Notes: generated by a model not told the origin, from the sequence alone. A stretch of DNA of 64,000 nt from Modestobacter sp. L9-4 (GCF_019112525.1 NZ_CP077800.1:496001-560000), one strand, 5' to 3'; shown: positions 26,928-35,321, counted from the stretch's first letter. Numbers and translations: made by a program.

Positions 26928-27683
26928 ATGGACCTGGGTCTGGGCGGTCGCGGCTACCTGCTCACCGGCGCGAGCCGGGGGCTGGGGCTGGCGACCGCCC
27001 AGGCACTGGTCACCGACGGTGCCCGGGTGCTGATCAGCTCCCGGGACGCGTACGGCGTCTCCGCGGCGGTCGAGGCCCTGGGCCCGCTCGCCGCGGGGGT
27101 GGCCGCCGACCTGGCGGACCCAGCGGCCGCCGAGACGCTGGTCGGTGAGGCGCTGGCGCAGCTCGGCCGGGTCGACGGGGCGCTGATCTCGGTCGGTGGT
27201 CCCCCGCCCGGCTCGGTGCTCGACGTCGGTGAGGACGCCTGGCGGGCCGGGGTCGAGAGCGTGCTGCTCGGGCCGCTGCGGCTGGTCCGGGCGCTGGTGC
27301 CGCACCTGGCCGACGGCGCCTCGCTCGGCTTCGTGCTGTCCACCTCGGTGCGCCAGCCGATCGGCGGGCTGGCGGTCTCCAACGGGCTGCGCCCCGGCCT
27401 GGCGATGACGGCGAAGGCGCTGGCCGACGAGCTGGGCCCGCGCGGCATCCGGGTGTTCGGGCTGCTGCCCGGCACGATCGCCACCGACCGCATCACCGAG
27501 ATCGAGTCCGCGTCCGGGGACCCGGCCGCCGCCCGCGCCCGCACCGAGGCCGCCATCCCGCTGCGCCGAGTGGGCCGCCCGGAGGAGTTCGGCCGGGTCG
27601 CCGCCTTCGCCCTCTCCCCCGCCGCCTCCTACGTCACCGGCACGATGCTCACCGTCGACGGCGGTAGCACGAGGGCCCTCTGA
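26928..27683 (+). CDS. Atypical short-chain dehydrogenase/reductase-like protein
   Basis: 251 aa, ATG 26928, 4 nt after the acn stop. Rossmann fold with YLLTGASRGLGLATAQALV and a C-terminal SYVTGTMLTVDGGSTRAL. At the catalytic position the YxxxK motif is replaced: after the Ser region VLSTSVRQPIGGL comes AVSNGLRPGLAM, so Tyr is Ser/Asn and Lys is Arg. The NAG motif is SVGGP. This matches a recognised divergent SDR subgroup that has SNxLR at this place. It may be a non-classical reductase or non-catalytic. Tight coupling to acn is unexplained. Confidence 0.85.
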   Translation: MDLGLGGRGYLLTGASRGLGLATAQALVTDGARVLISSRDAYGVSAAVEALGPLAAGVAADLADPAAAETLVGEALAQLGRVDGALISVGGPPPGSVLDVGEDAWRAGVESVLLGPLRLVRALVPHLADGASLGFVLSTSVRQPIGGLAVSNGLRPGLAMTAKALADELGPRGIRVFGLLPGTIATDRITEIESASGDPAAARARTEAAIPLRRVGRPEEFGRVAAFALSPAASYVTGTMLTVDGGSTRAL

Positions 27684-27704
27684 ACACCGCCCGGCCTGCG
27701 CCTC

Positions 27705-27746
27705 GTGGGGGTTCCCCGCGCGGTCTACCGCGCCAGCCACCCCCAC
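27705..27746 (+). terminator. Two-tier hairpin terminator after the acn-SDR operon
   Basis: Outer arms GTGGGGGT (27705-27712) / ACCCCCAC (27739-27746) enclose a perfect inner hairpin GCGCGGT-CT-ACCGCGC. It starts 22 nt after the SDR stop and 20 nt before the next ATG. The GTGGGGGT/ACCCCCAC arms recur in the terminator at 47274. Confidence 0.7.
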
Positions 27747-27765
27747 ACCGCGCAGGAAGGCCGTC

Positions 27766-28464
27766 ATGACGGAGCAGCAACCTGGCCGACCGGTCCTCGT
27801 CGCCTGCGCGCACGGCACCCGCAACCCCACCGGACGGCGGCTGATCGGTGAGCTGGCGCTGGCCGCGCGGGCGCTGCGGCCGGGGCTGCGCACCACGGCG
27901 GCGTTCGTCGACGTCCAGCCGCCCACGGTGGTCGACGTCGTGGCCGGGTTGGCCGGGTCGCAGACGCCGGCCGTCGTCGTCCCGCTGCTGCTGTCCGGCG
28001 GGTACCACGTGCACGTCGACATCGCCGGCGCCGTCTCCGCCCACCCCGGCGCGGTCGCCGCCCGGCCGCTGGGCCCCGACGCCCGGCTGGCCGCGGTGCT
28101 CGCCGACCGGCTGCGCGAGGCCGGCGCCGACCTCACCGACGCGGTCGTCCTGGCTGCCGCCGGTTCCAGCGACGCCCGGTCGGTCGCCGACGTCGAGGCG
28201 ACCGCCGCCATGCTGCAGGAGCACTGGACCGGACCGGTGACCACCGGCTACGGCTCGGCCGCGAAGCCCACCGTGCCCGACGCGGTGGCCGCGGCCCGCG
28301 CCGCCGGTGCACAGCGCGTGGTGGTCGCGGCCTACCTGCTGGCTCCCGGGCACTTCCACGACAAGCTCCAGGGCGCCGGAGCCGATTGCGTCACGGCGCC
28401 ATTGCTGCCCGACGAGCGCATCGCCGCGGTCCTCGTCGACCGGTACGACGCCGCACTGGGCTGA
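27766..28464 (+). CDS. CbiX/SirB-type sirohydrochlorin chelatase-like protein
   Basis: 232 aa, ATG 27766 with AGGAAGG at 27752-27758. Two tandem CbiX half-domains: LVACAHGTRNPTGRRLIGEL with the metal-binding His, VVVPLLLSGGYHVHVDIAGA with a second His pair, and in the C-terminal half VVVAAYLLAPGHFHDKLQGA. By family it inserts Fe (or Co) into sirohydrochlorin for sirohaem, used by sulfite and nitrite reductases. No other sirohaem or sulfate-assimilation gene is in the window, so the metal and pathway are uncertain. Confidence 0.85.
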   Translation: MTEQQPGRPVLVACAHGTRNPTGRRLIGELALAARALRPGLRTTAAFVDVQPPTVVDVVAGLAGSQTPAVVVPLLLSGGYHVHVDIAGAVSAHPGAVAARPLGPDARLAAVLADRLREAGADLTDAVVLAAAGSSDARSVADVEATAAMLQEHWTGPVTTGYGSAAKPTVPDAVAAARAAGAQRVVVAAYLLAPGHFHDKLQGAGADCVTAPLLPDERIAAVLVDRYDAALG

Positions 28465-28543
28465 TCCGGGAACCCGGTTGCCCGGCGTCGTAGCATCGGG
28501 GCAACCGGTCACGGGACCGGGGAGTGAGCCGAGGAGCGAACAG

Positions 28544-28633
28544 GTGCGCAGTCCGGGCGCGGATCGTGAGGTGGCCGTCGTGGCCTGCACGGACCCGAGC
28601 CGGACCTGCGTCCGGCGCCCGCCCACCTGCTGA
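28544..28633 (+). CDS. Possible 29-aa Cys-containing leader peptide
   Basis: GTG 28544 lies 7 nt after a strong ribosome-binding site GAGGAG (28531-28536). The frame encodes 29 residues, MRSPGADREVAVVACTDPSR then TCVRRPPTC, ending with three Cys in its last 15 positions and stopping with TGC-TGA. TAGCAT at 28491-28496 could be the -10 of its transcript. The FBP zinc-finger gene starts 139 nt downstream, with G/C hairpins around 28645-28668 between. A regulatory uORF is plausible; translation is unproven. Confidence 0.4.
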   Translation: MRSPGADREVAVVACTDPSRTCVRRPPTC

Positions 28634-28772
28634 GCTCCACTCGCGCACGCGCGCGGGTGCGTGCTGCGCTGGGCAGGTCGCGGACGGACGCCCCTGCACG
28701 TCCTCCCCTCCCGCCGCCGGTGCACCCCTCTGCCCGGCCGGCGGTCCCGACCGACCGGAAGCAGACACCACC

Positions 28773-29279
28773 GTGCACAGCCTGACCGAGAAGCAGATCC
28801 GTTCGTCCTTCCTCAACGCCAGCCGCCGCGAGGTCACCCAGGCCGCCCTGCCCGACCTCGACGCCGTCGCCTGGGACCGGCTCGAGTACCTGGGCTGGCG
28901 CGACCGCCGCTCCCCGCTGTCGGCCTACGTCGTCCTCGAGCTCGACGACCGGCCGACCGGCGTCCTGCTGCGGGCGAGCCCCGCCCCGGCCAGCGGACGG
29001 CGACGCTCGGCGATGTGCAGCTGGTGCCGCGACCTCGCCTCCGTCCGGGCCACCCTGTGGGTCGCCCGACGCGGCGGGAGCGCGGGGCGCGACGGCAACA
29101 CCATCGGCACGCTGATCTGCGAGGACCTGTCCTGCTCGCGCAACGTCCGCCGGCCCCCGACCAGTGCCGAGTCTGGCGACGGCATCGAGGCGGTCGCCGA
29201 CCAGGTCGTCGCCGAGCGGATCGCCGGGCTCCGCGAGCGGTCCACGCAGTTCGTCCGGGACGTCGCAGCGACCAGCTGA
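28773..29279 (+). CDS. FBP/FusB-like treble-clef zinc-finger protein
   Basis: 168 aa from GTG 28773 (VHSLTEKQIRSSFLNASRRE). The C-terminal zinc finger is MCSWCRDL (C-x2-C) and LICEDLSCSRNVRRP (C-x4-C), the arrangement of the FBP C-terminal domain found in EF-G-binding FusB-family proteins. The N-terminal helical half (ALPDLDAVAWDRLEYLGWRD) fits the same family. Staphylococcal FusB frees EF-G from stalled, fusidic-acid-bound ribosomes; chromosomal actinobacterial homologues may protect or recycle EF-G, which is inference. The ribosome-binding site is weak. A 270-nt leader with a possible upstream ORF precedes it. Confidence 0.85.
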   Translation: MHSLTEKQIRSSFLNASRREVTQAALPDLDAVAWDRLEYLGWRDRRSPLSAYVVLELDDRPTGVLLRASPAPASGRRRSAMCSWCRDLASVRATLWVARRGGSAGRDGNTIGTLICEDLSCSRNVRRPPTSAESGDGIEAVADQVVAERIAGLRERSTQFVRDVAATS

Positions 29280-29283
29280 GGAA

Positions 29284-29353
29284 GGACCCCGTCCTCCTCG
29301 TCCCTCGCGAGCTCGGGACGACCGGCCGGCGCCTGGACCGAGCTTCAGGCGCC
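29284..29353. terminator. Double hairpin between FBP and rhodanese genes
   Basis: First hairpin CGTCCC...GGGACG (29299-29320), opened by GAAGGACCCC directly after the FBP stop, as in the dispersed palindrome family. Second hairpin GGCGCCTG/CAGGCGCC (29328-29353) includes the rhodanese stop codon. Serves both convergent genes. Confidence 0.75.
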
Positions 29354-30166
29354 GGTGGCGACCGGGCGGTCGGGGTCGTTCGACCACTGCGACCACGACC
29401 CCGGCCACAGCGCGGCGTCGATGCCGGCGATCGCCAGCGCGGCGACCTCGTGGGCGGCGAACACCCCCGAACCGCAGTACACACCGACCGGCGTCCCGGG
29501 CCGGACGCCGAGCCGGGCGAACCGGTCGCTGAGTGCAGCCGCAGCAGCGAACGTGCCGTCGGCGTCCAGGTTGTCGGTCGTGGGTGCGCTGACGGCGCCG
29601 GGCACGTGACCGGCCCGGGGGTCGACCGGTTCGACCTCGCCGCGGTACCGCTCGGCGGCGCGGGCGTCGAGCAGCACCCCGCCGGCAGCCGGCAGGGCGG
29701 CGGCCTGGTCGATGTCCAGCACCGGCATGCCGCCACCGGTCAGCTCCACGTCCCCGACCAGCGGGACGACGTCGCCCTGCTCCAGCTCCCCGCCCGCGGC
29801 GGTCCAGGCAGCCAGCCCGCCGTCGAGGACCGTCACCTGCTCGACACCCGCCCAGCGCAGCAGCCACCAGGCGCGGGCGGCGGCCACGCCTGCCCCGGCG
29901 TCGTAGGCCACGACCCGCGAGCCTGCGGAGACGCCCCAGCGCCGCGCAGCTGCTTGCAGTCGCTGTAACGACGGCAGCGGGTGGCGTCCCTGCGCAGGTG
30001 AGGGCGGTGTAGACAGCTCGGCGTCCAGGTCGACGAAGACGGCGCCGGGCAGGTGTCCGGCCCGGTGGTGTTCGCGGCCGTGCGGGTCGCCCAGCGCCCA
30101 GCGGACGTCGAGCAGGACGTCGGGCGGGTCGGACCGCAGCTCCGCCACCGAGGTCAGCACCCTCAC
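29345..30166 (-). CDS. sseA: Two-domain thiosulfate/3-mercaptopyruvate sulfurtransferase
   Basis: 273 aa from GTG 30166, overlapping the upstream stop (GTGA). The inactive N-terminal rhodanese domain has VLLDVRWALGDPHGREHHRA and GHLPGAVFVDLDAELSTPPS. The active C-terminal domain has VLLDARAAERYRGEVEPVDP, AGHVPGAVSAPTTDNL and the catalytic Cys loop VGVYCGSGVFA. Loop CGSGV resembles the CGTGVTA-type of mercaptopyruvate/thiosulfate sulfurtransferases. It transfers sulfane sulfur to cyanide or thiols. Operon with the SnoaL-like gene. Confidence 0.92.
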   Translation of the reverse strand: MRVLTSVAELRSDPPDVLLDVRWALGDPHGREHHRAGHLPGAVFVDLDAELSTPPSPAQGRHPLPSLQRLQAAARRWGVSAGSRVVAYDAGAGVAAARAWWLLRWAGVEQVTVLDGGLAAWTAAGGELEQGDVVPLVGDVELTGGGMPVLDIDQAAALPAAGGVLLDARAAERYRGEVEPVDPRAGHVPGAVSAPTTDNLDADGTFAAAAALSDRFARLGVRPGTPVGVYCGSGVFAAHEVAALAIAGIDAALWPGSWSQWSNDPDRPVATGA

Positions 30167-30615
30167 CGGGCGGCGTCCAGCTCCGCGGTCAGTGCGGCCA
30201 CCGCGTCGGCACGGCCGCCGTAGCGGGCGGGGGTGCTCTGCAGCAGGGCGATCTTCCACCGGCCGGCGTCCTCGACCGCGGTCAGCGCGTGCACGGTGTG
30301 CAGCGCCGGGTCGACGCCGTCCGCGCCGGGGGGCACCATGCCGGCCACCGCGTGCAGCAGGACCACCCCGTCGGCGAGCCGGCGCACCGAGCGGACGACG
30401 CCGACGAAGGTGGGGGTGGCGTGCTCGGCGAACATCCGGCGCATGTCGGCGGCGATGCTCAGCCGGCCGCTGCGCAGCGTTCCGTCGAGGTCGATCAGCT
30501 CGCCGTCGTCGGCGAACACCGAGGAGACCGTGACGCCGCTGCGCTGGTTCCAGCCGGCCAGGTACCGCGCGTACAGCGCGCGGATCTGGGTGTCCTGCGG
30601 ATGGCCTGCGCTCAA
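30163..30615 (-). CDS. SnoaL-like (SgcJ/EcaC family) protein
   Basis: 150 aa. TTG 30615 is chosen because AGGAG lies 8 nt upstream and similarity begins soon after (DTQIRALYARYLAGWNQRSG). An NTF2-like cone fold is evident: VSSVFADDGELIDLDGTLRS, FVGVVRSVRRLADGVVLLHA, WKIALLQSTPARYGG. Proteins of this SgcJ/EcaC group are annotated as ketosteroid-isomerase-like and mostly have no known substrate. The C-terminus overlaps the rhodanese start. No catalytic role can be assigned. Confidence 0.8.
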   Translation of the reverse strand: MSAGHPQDTQIRALYARYLAGWNQRSGVTVSSVFADDGELIDLDGTLRSGRLSIAADMRRMFAEHATPTFVGVVRSVRRLADGVVLLHAVAGMVPPGADGVDPALHTVHALTAVEDAGRWKIALLQSTPARYGGRADAVAALTAELDAAR

Positions 30616-30759
30616 GGGATGTGCTCCTGCGGGTGGTGCGAGTGGGTCGGGAGTGACGGTAGTGCGCCCGTCCGTGCGCCCGCCGACCCCGCGCCGCAGC
30701 GGGTGTGACCGACCGGTCCGCAGTGCCACCCGCTGCCGGGTGGCACTGCGGCCGGCGGG

Positions 30760-31038
30760 TCAGAACGCGGCGATGGACTCCGCGACGATGCCGCGCTCGT
30801 CGGCGCTGACGTGCCACACGCGGACGTCCTTGCCGCCGATCTCGCTCTTCTCGTGGAACCGCACCTTGCCCTCGAGCGGGACGCCGTGCCCGCGCACCAG
30901 CACCGGGCCGCCCTCCCCGTCGATGGAGAACTCGGCGTCACCGAGGAACTGGTCCAGCGAGGTGACCGCGCCGGCGGAGGAGCCGGTCACCAGGTAGGGC
31001 TTGCCGGAAGCGATCGAGTGCCAGCTCTGAGCGGTCAT
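30760..31038 (-). CDS. Small conserved-looking protein of unknown function
   Basis: 92 aa from ATG 31038 with ACAGGGG 7 nt upstream. Cytoplasmic composition, no signal or membrane helix, no Cys. It reads as alternating strands: GKPYLVTGSSAGAVTSLDQF, AEFSIDGEGGPVLVRGHGVP, DVRVWHVSADERGIVAESIA, suggesting a small beta-barrel. No family is recognised. It stands alone between the SnoaL-like gene and the ABC exporter, all on the same strand with gaps of about 120-145 nt. Confidence 0.65.
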   Translation of the reverse strand: MTAQSWHSIASGKPYLVTGSSAGAVTSLDQFLGDAEFSIDGEGGPVLVRGHGVPLEGKVRFHEKSEIGGKDVRVWHVSADERGIVAESIAAF

Positions 31039-31159
31039 CGTGGGGCCCCTGTCCTCGGGAGAGACGTCGGTCGTCGGTGCGAAGGTCCCACGCGGAGGTG
31101 GCAACGACGTGACGGGACGGTGTCGATGAGCTGTGCCGCGACCGGGAGTGACCGGACGG

Positions 31160-33046
31160 CTACAGCGTCGCGGCGGCCGGACCGGGGGCGAACTGGGTGC
31201 GGTACAGGTCGGCGTAGTGCCCACCGGCGGCCAGCAGCTCCTCGTGGGTGCCGCGCTCGACGATCCGCCCGTCGTCGACCACCAGGATCTGGTCCGCACC
31301 CCGGATCGTCGACAGCCGGTGGGCGATCACCAGCGACGTCCGGCCGGCCAGGGCGGCGTCCAGGGCGTGCTGCACCGCCACCTCCGACTCGCTGTCCAGG
31401 TGCGCGGTGGCCTCGTCCAGGATCACGATCCCCGGCTGCTTCAGCAGCACCCGGGCGATGGCCAGCCGCTGCTTCTCCCCGCCGGACATCCGGTGCCCGC
31501 GGTCGCCGACCACGGTGTCCAGGCCGTCGGGCAGCGAGTGCACCAGCGCGGCGATCCGGGCACCGGTCAGCGCCGCCCAGAGCTCCTCCTCGGTGGCCTC
31601 GGGCCGCGCGTAGCGCAGGTTGGCCCCGATCGTGTCGTGGAAGAGGTGGGAGTCCTGGCTGACGACGCCGATGGCGTCCCGCAGCGAGTCGCTGGTGGCC
31701 TGGCGGACGTCGACCCCGCCGACCCGCACGGCGCCGGCGGTGACGTCGTACAGCCGGGACACCAGGGACGCGATCGTCGACTTCCCCGCCCCCGAGGTGC
31801 CCACCAGCGCCACCAGCTGCCCCGGCTCGGCCCGGAAGGACACCTCGTGCAGCACCTCGGCCGACTCGTGCTGGGCCGGCACGGCGACGTCCTCCAGCGA
31901 GGCGAGCGAGACCTCGCTGGGCGCGGGGTAGCGGAAGGACACCGCGTCGAACTCCACCGACCGGTCGTCGTCGGGCACCGGGACGGCGTCGGGGGCCTGG
32001 GTGATCATCGGCTCCAGGTCGAGGACCTCGAAGACCCGGTCGAAGCTGACCAGTGCGCTCATCACGTCGACCCGGACGTTGGCCAGCGCGGTCAGCGGCC
32101 CGTAGAGCCGGGCGAGCAGCAGCGCCAGGGCCACCACGTCACCGGCGGACAGCGAGCCGTCGAACGCCAGCGTGCCGCCCAGCCCGTAGACCAGGGCGGT
32201 GGCCAGCGCGGCGACCAGGGTGAGCGCGGTGAAGAACGCGCGGCCGTACATGGCCGACAGCACCCCGATGTCGCGCACCCGGGCGGCGCGGCCGCGGAAG
32301 GAGGCGGCCTCGGCCTCGGGGCGGCCGAACAGCTTCACCAGCAGCGCGCCGGCGACGTTGAACCGCTCGGTCATCGTCGCGTTCATCGAGGCGTTGAGCC
32401 CGTAGGACTCCCGGGTGATCGTCTGCAGCTTCCGGCCCACCCGCTGGGCGGGGACGACGAACAGCGGCACCATCACGATCGACAGCAGGGTGATCTGCCA
32501 GGACAGGGACAGCATCACCCCGGCGGTGAGCACCAGCGCGATCACGTTGGACACCACGCCCGACAGCGTCGAGGTGAACGCCCGCTGGGCGCCGATGACG
32601 TCGTTGTTCAGACGGCTGACCAGCGCGCCGGTCTGGGTGCGGGTGAAGAAGGCGACCGGCATCCGCTGCACGTGGGTGAACACCCGAGAGCGCAGGTCGT
32701 AGATGACGCCCTCACCGATCCGCGCGGAGTACCAGCGCTGGGCCAGCGAGCTGCCGGCGTCGAGCACCGCCAGACCGGCGATGACCAGCGCGATCCGGAC
32801 GACGTCCCCGGAGGTGCCCCGCAGGCCGGCGATCCGGTTGACGATGTCGCCGGCGAGCAGCGGCGTGGCCACCCCGATGACCGAGGAGAAGGTCACCAGG
32901 GACAGGAACCAGGTCAGCTCACGGCGGTACGGGCCGGCGATGCCCAGGATCCGGCGGGTGGTCCCCTTGGGGATCTGCTTGCTCGTGACCGACGGATCGC
33001 TGCTGAACGACCGCATCGCGGCCATCGAGGTCATCGGCGAGCTCAT
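31160..33046 (-). CDS. ABC exporter, fused membrane and ATPase domains (ABCB type)
   Basis: 628 aa, ATG 33046. Membrane domain residues about 35-330 with six helices (LTWFLSLVTFSSVIGVATPL, VVRIALVIAGLAVLDAGSSL, VVSNVIALVLTAGVMLSLSW and others). Nucleotide-binding domain: Walker A VALVGTSGAGKST, Q-loop VVSQDSHLFHDTIGANLRYA, signature MSGGEKQRLAIAR, Walker B GIVILDEATAHLDSE, H-loop VIAHRLSTIRGAD. A complete half-transporter, likely a homodimeric lipid or drug exporter. Substrate unknown. It is the next gene downstream of the small HTH gene on the same strand, beyond a hairpin. Confidence 0.93.
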   Translation of the reverse strand: MSSPMTSMAAMRSFSSDPSVTSKQIPKGTTRRILGIAGPYRRELTWFLSLVTFSSVIGVATPLLAGDIVNRIAGLRGTSGDVVRIALVIAGLAVLDAGSSLAQRWYSARIGEGVIYDLRSRVFTHVQRMPVAFFTRTQTGALVSRLNNDVIGAQRAFTSTLSGVVSNVIALVLTAGVMLSLSWQITLLSIVMVPLFVVPAQRVGRKLQTITRESYGLNASMNATMTERFNVAGALLVKLFGRPEAEAASFRGRAARVRDIGVLSAMYGRAFFTALTLVAALATALVYGLGGTLAFDGSLSAGDVVALALLLARLYGPLTALANVRVDVMSALVSFDRVFEVLDLEPMITQAPDAVPVPDDDRSVEFDAVSFRYPAPSEVSLASLEDVAVPAQHESAEVLHEVSFRAEPGQLVALVGTSGAGKSTIASLVSRLYDVTAGAVRVGGVDVRQATSDSLRDAIGVVSQDSHLFHDTIGANLRYARPEATEEELWAALTGARIAALVHSLPDGLDTVVGDRGHRMSGGEKQRLAIARVLLKQPGIVILDEATAHLDSESEVAVQHALDAALAGRTSLVIAHRLSTIRGADQILVVDDGRIVERGTHEELLAAGGHYADLYRTQFAPGPAAATL

Positions 33047-33177
33047 GGCGGTCCCCCTGCTGCAACGGCGTGATCACGAGGTCGAACCGTGCGGGGGGTG
33101 GTGGCTGTTCCGCCGACCGGGAACGGGACCGGGGCCGGTCGGCCGGCCCGTGCGGTCAGGCCGGGTGCGGGTGGGCC

Positions 33178-33221
33178 GGGCGGGGACGGACGGCGCCGGT
33201 CTGCACCGTCGGCCCCCGCCC
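33178..33221 (-). terminator. Terminator after the small HTH gene
   Basis: GGGCGGGG (33178-33185) pairs with 33213-33221, with an inner GGACGG/CCGTC pairing. It starts 9 nt past the HTH gene stop (33230, minus strand). Confidence 0.65.
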
Positions 33222-33229
33222 TCGCCCGG

Positions 33230-33460
33230 TCACGCGGACTTCTTGGCGTTCCTGTTCGCGCCGCCGCGGCCGCGGAGCGAGGCCCCGGACTCCGACAGCA
33301 ACCGGTGCACGAAGCCGTACGAGCGGTTGGTCGAGGTCGCCAGCGAGCGGATGCTCTCCCCGCCGGCGTACCGCTCCCGCAGCTCGTCGGCCAGCGAGTT
33401 CCGGTCGTCGCCGGTGATCCGCTTGCCCTTGCCCAGGTCTGCAGTGTTCGAGTCGGCCAT
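33230..33460 (-). CDS. Small helix-turn-helix protein (Rv1473A-like)
   Basis: 76 aa from ATG 33460 with GGAGGGG 3-4 nt upstream. The core LADELRERYAGGESIRSLAT and STNRSYGFVHRLLSESGASL is an HTH typical of the short actinobacterial family in which SIRxLAxxTxRSYGFVHRxL is highly conserved. The C-terminus is basic (RGRGGANRNAKKSA). Probably a DNA-binding regulator. It lies just downstream of the ABC-F gene as Rv1473A does beside Rv1473, so it may regulate that locus. A 26-bp palindrome at 35322 is a candidate site. Confidence 0.85.
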   Translation of the reverse strand: MADSNTADLGKGKRITGDDRNSLADELRERYAGGESIRSLATSTNRSYGFVHRLLSESGASLRGRGGANRNAKKSA

Positions 33461-33615
33461 GACTCCCCTCCGTGTCAGGGGCATGACGGCTCGCACCGAC
33501 GACTGCCCGCTGTTCCCCCGGCGCCGCGGTCCCTCTGACCCCGACGTCCTGCTCGCCATGATCACCCAGCATCGGGAGTGGGGCCACCGCAACAAGACCG
33601 TGCACGGCAGGTCCT

Positions 33616-33672
33616 GGCCCCGCTGCAGGGACCCGCGCCGCGCGGAGCGTGGCGTGGGGGGCAGCGGGGTCC
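33616..33672. repeat. 57-bp palindromic element (dispersed family) after the ABC-F stop
   Basis: On the minus strand it begins GGACCCCGCTGCCCCCCACG and ends CCCTGCAGCGGGGCC. Located 4 nt past the ABC-F stop codon. The outer stem forms a terminator-like hairpin. Same template as 40107, 55162 and 60697. Confidence 0.8.
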
Positions 33673-33676
33673 TTCC

Positions 33677-35278
33677 TCAGGCCAGCGAGACCAGGTCGGC
33701 GAAGTCGGGGCTCCAGGTGTCCTCCGTGCCGTCGGGCAGGATGATCACCTTGTCGGGGTTGAGCGCGACCACCGCGCCCTCGTCGTGGGTGACCAGCACG
33801 ATCGCGCCCTCGTAGGTGCGCAGCGCCTCGAGCACCTGCTCCCGGCTGGCCGGGTCGAGGTTGTTGGTCGGCTCGTCCAGCAGCAGCACGTTGGCGCCGG
33901 AGATCACCAGCGTGGCCATGGCCAGCCGGGTGCGCTCACCACCGGAGAGGGTGCCGGTGCGCTGGTCGACGTTCTCCCCGGAGAAGAGGAACGCACCGAG
34001 GATCTTGCGCAGCTCGGTGTCGGTGGACCCCGGTGCCGCCGAGCGCATGTTCTCCAGCAGCGAGCGGTCCATGTCCAGCGTCTCGTGCTCCTGGGCGTAG
34101 TAACCCACCCGCAGCCCGTGCCCCGCCTTGACCTCACCGGTGTCGGGCTGCTCGGTGCCGGCCAGCATCCGCAGCAGCGTCGTCTTGCCCGCGCCGTTGA
34201 AGCCCAGGACGACGACCCGGGCGCCCTTGTCGATGGCCAGGTCGACGCCGGCGAAGATCTCGGTCGAGCCGTAGGTCTTCGACAGGTGCTCGGCGGTCAG
34301 CGGCGTGCGGCCGCAGGGTGCCGGGGTCGGGAAGCGCAGCTTGGCGACCTTGTCCTGCACCCGGACGTCGGCCAGGCCCGCGGCCAGGCGCTGGGCGCGC
34401 TTGTCCATGCTCTGCGCGGCCTTGGCCTTGGTGGCCTTGGCGCGCATCTTGTCCGCCTGCGCGGTGAGGGCGTCGATCTTCTTCTCGGCGTTGGCGCGCT
34501 CGGAACGGCGACGGCGCTCGTCGGTCTCCCGGGCGTCCAGGTACCGCTTCCAGCCGAGGTTGTAGACGTCGACGGTGGCCCGGTTGGCGTCCAGGTGCCA
34601 GACCTTGTTCACCACGGCGGCCAGCAGGTCGACGTCGTGGCTGATCACGATCAGGCCGGCGCGGTGGCTGGCCAGGTACCCCTTGAGCCAGACGATGGAG
34701 TCGGCGTCCAGGTGGTTGGTCGGCTCGTCGAGCAGCAACGTGTCGGCGTCGGAGAAGAGGATCCGGGCGAGCTCGACGCGGCGGCGCTGACCACCGGACA
34801 GCGTGCGCAGCGGCTGGCCCAGGATCCGGTCGGGCAGGCCCAGGTTGGTGCAGATCCGCGCGGCGTCGCTCTCCGCGGCGTACCCGCCCATCGCGGCGAA
34901 CTGGTCCTCCAGCCGCCCGTAGAGCCGGACGGCGCGGTCCATCTCGGTGTCGTCGGCCGGCTCGGCCATGGCGACCTGCGCCTTGGTCAGCTGCGCCTTG
35001 AGGACGTCGAGCCCGCGGCCGGACAGCACCCGGTCGCTGGCGGTGATGTCGAGGTCGCCGCTGCGGGGGTCCTGCGGGAGGTAGCCGAGCTCACCGGTGA
35101 TGTCGACCTTGCCGGCGTGCGGCACGCGCTCACCGGCCAGGGTGGTGAGGGTGGTGGTCTTGCCGGCGCCGTTGCGCCCGACCAGACCGATCCGGTCGCC
35201 GGGCTGCACCCGGAGGTCCGCCTCGCTGATGAGGATGCGGGACCCGGCGCGCAGCTCGAGGCCAGTGGTCGTGATCAC
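33677..35278 (-). CDS. ABC-F family ATPase (ribosome-associated type)
   Basis: 533 aa from GTG 35278. Two ABC ATPase domains and no membrane domain. ABC1: GLVGRNGAGKTTTL, LSGGQRRRVELAR, LLLDEPTNHLD. Linker with a Lys/Arg-rich helix hairpin RRRRSERANAEKKIDALTAQ, the P-site tRNA interaction motif. ABC2: VVLGFNGAGKTTLLRML, LSGGERTRLAMA, LLLDEPTNNLDPAS. ABC-F proteins act on the ribosome (translation rescue or antibiotic protection). By gene order it matches Rv1473. Its divergent upstream region has a 26-bp palindrome. Confidence 0.93.
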   Translation of the reverse strand: MITTTGLELRAGSRILISEADLRVQPGDRIGLVGRNGAGKTTTLTTLAGERVPHAGKVDITGELGYLPQDPRSGDLDITASDRVLSGRGLDVLKAQLTKAQVAMAEPADDTEMDRAVRLYGRLEDQFAAMGGYAAESDAARICTNLGLPDRILGQPLRTLSGGQRRRVELARILFSDADTLLLDEPTNHLDADSIVWLKGYLASHRAGLIVISHDVDLLAAVVNKVWHLDANRATVDVYNLGWKRYLDARETDERRRRSERANAEKKIDALTAQADKMRAKATKAKAAQSMDKRAQRLAAGLADVRVQDKVAKLRFPTPAPCGRTPLTAEHLSKTYGSTEIFAGVDLAIDKGARVVVLGFNGAGKTTLLRMLAGTEQPDTGEVKAGHGLRVGYYAQEHETLDMDRSLLENMRSAAPGSTDTELRKILGAFLFSGENVDQRTGTLSGGERTRLAMATLVISGANVLLLDEPTNNLDPASREQVLEALRTYEGAIVLVTHDEGAVVALNPDKVIILPDGTEDTWSPDFADLVSLA

Positions 35279-35321
35279 TGACCCCAGGATAGGCGCCTCC
35301 GACCCCCACCTCGACCCCTTT

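Noticed and set aside
28640-28672. GCGCACGC-rich alternating purine/pyrimidine tract as a Z-DNA site
   Set aside because: Short, and expected in DNA of this base composition; kept only as a possible hairpin in the FBP leader.
33578-35281. 567-codon open frame antisense to the ABC-F gene
   Set aside because: The composition is that of a mirrored coding frame and the opposite strand encodes all ABC-F motifs.
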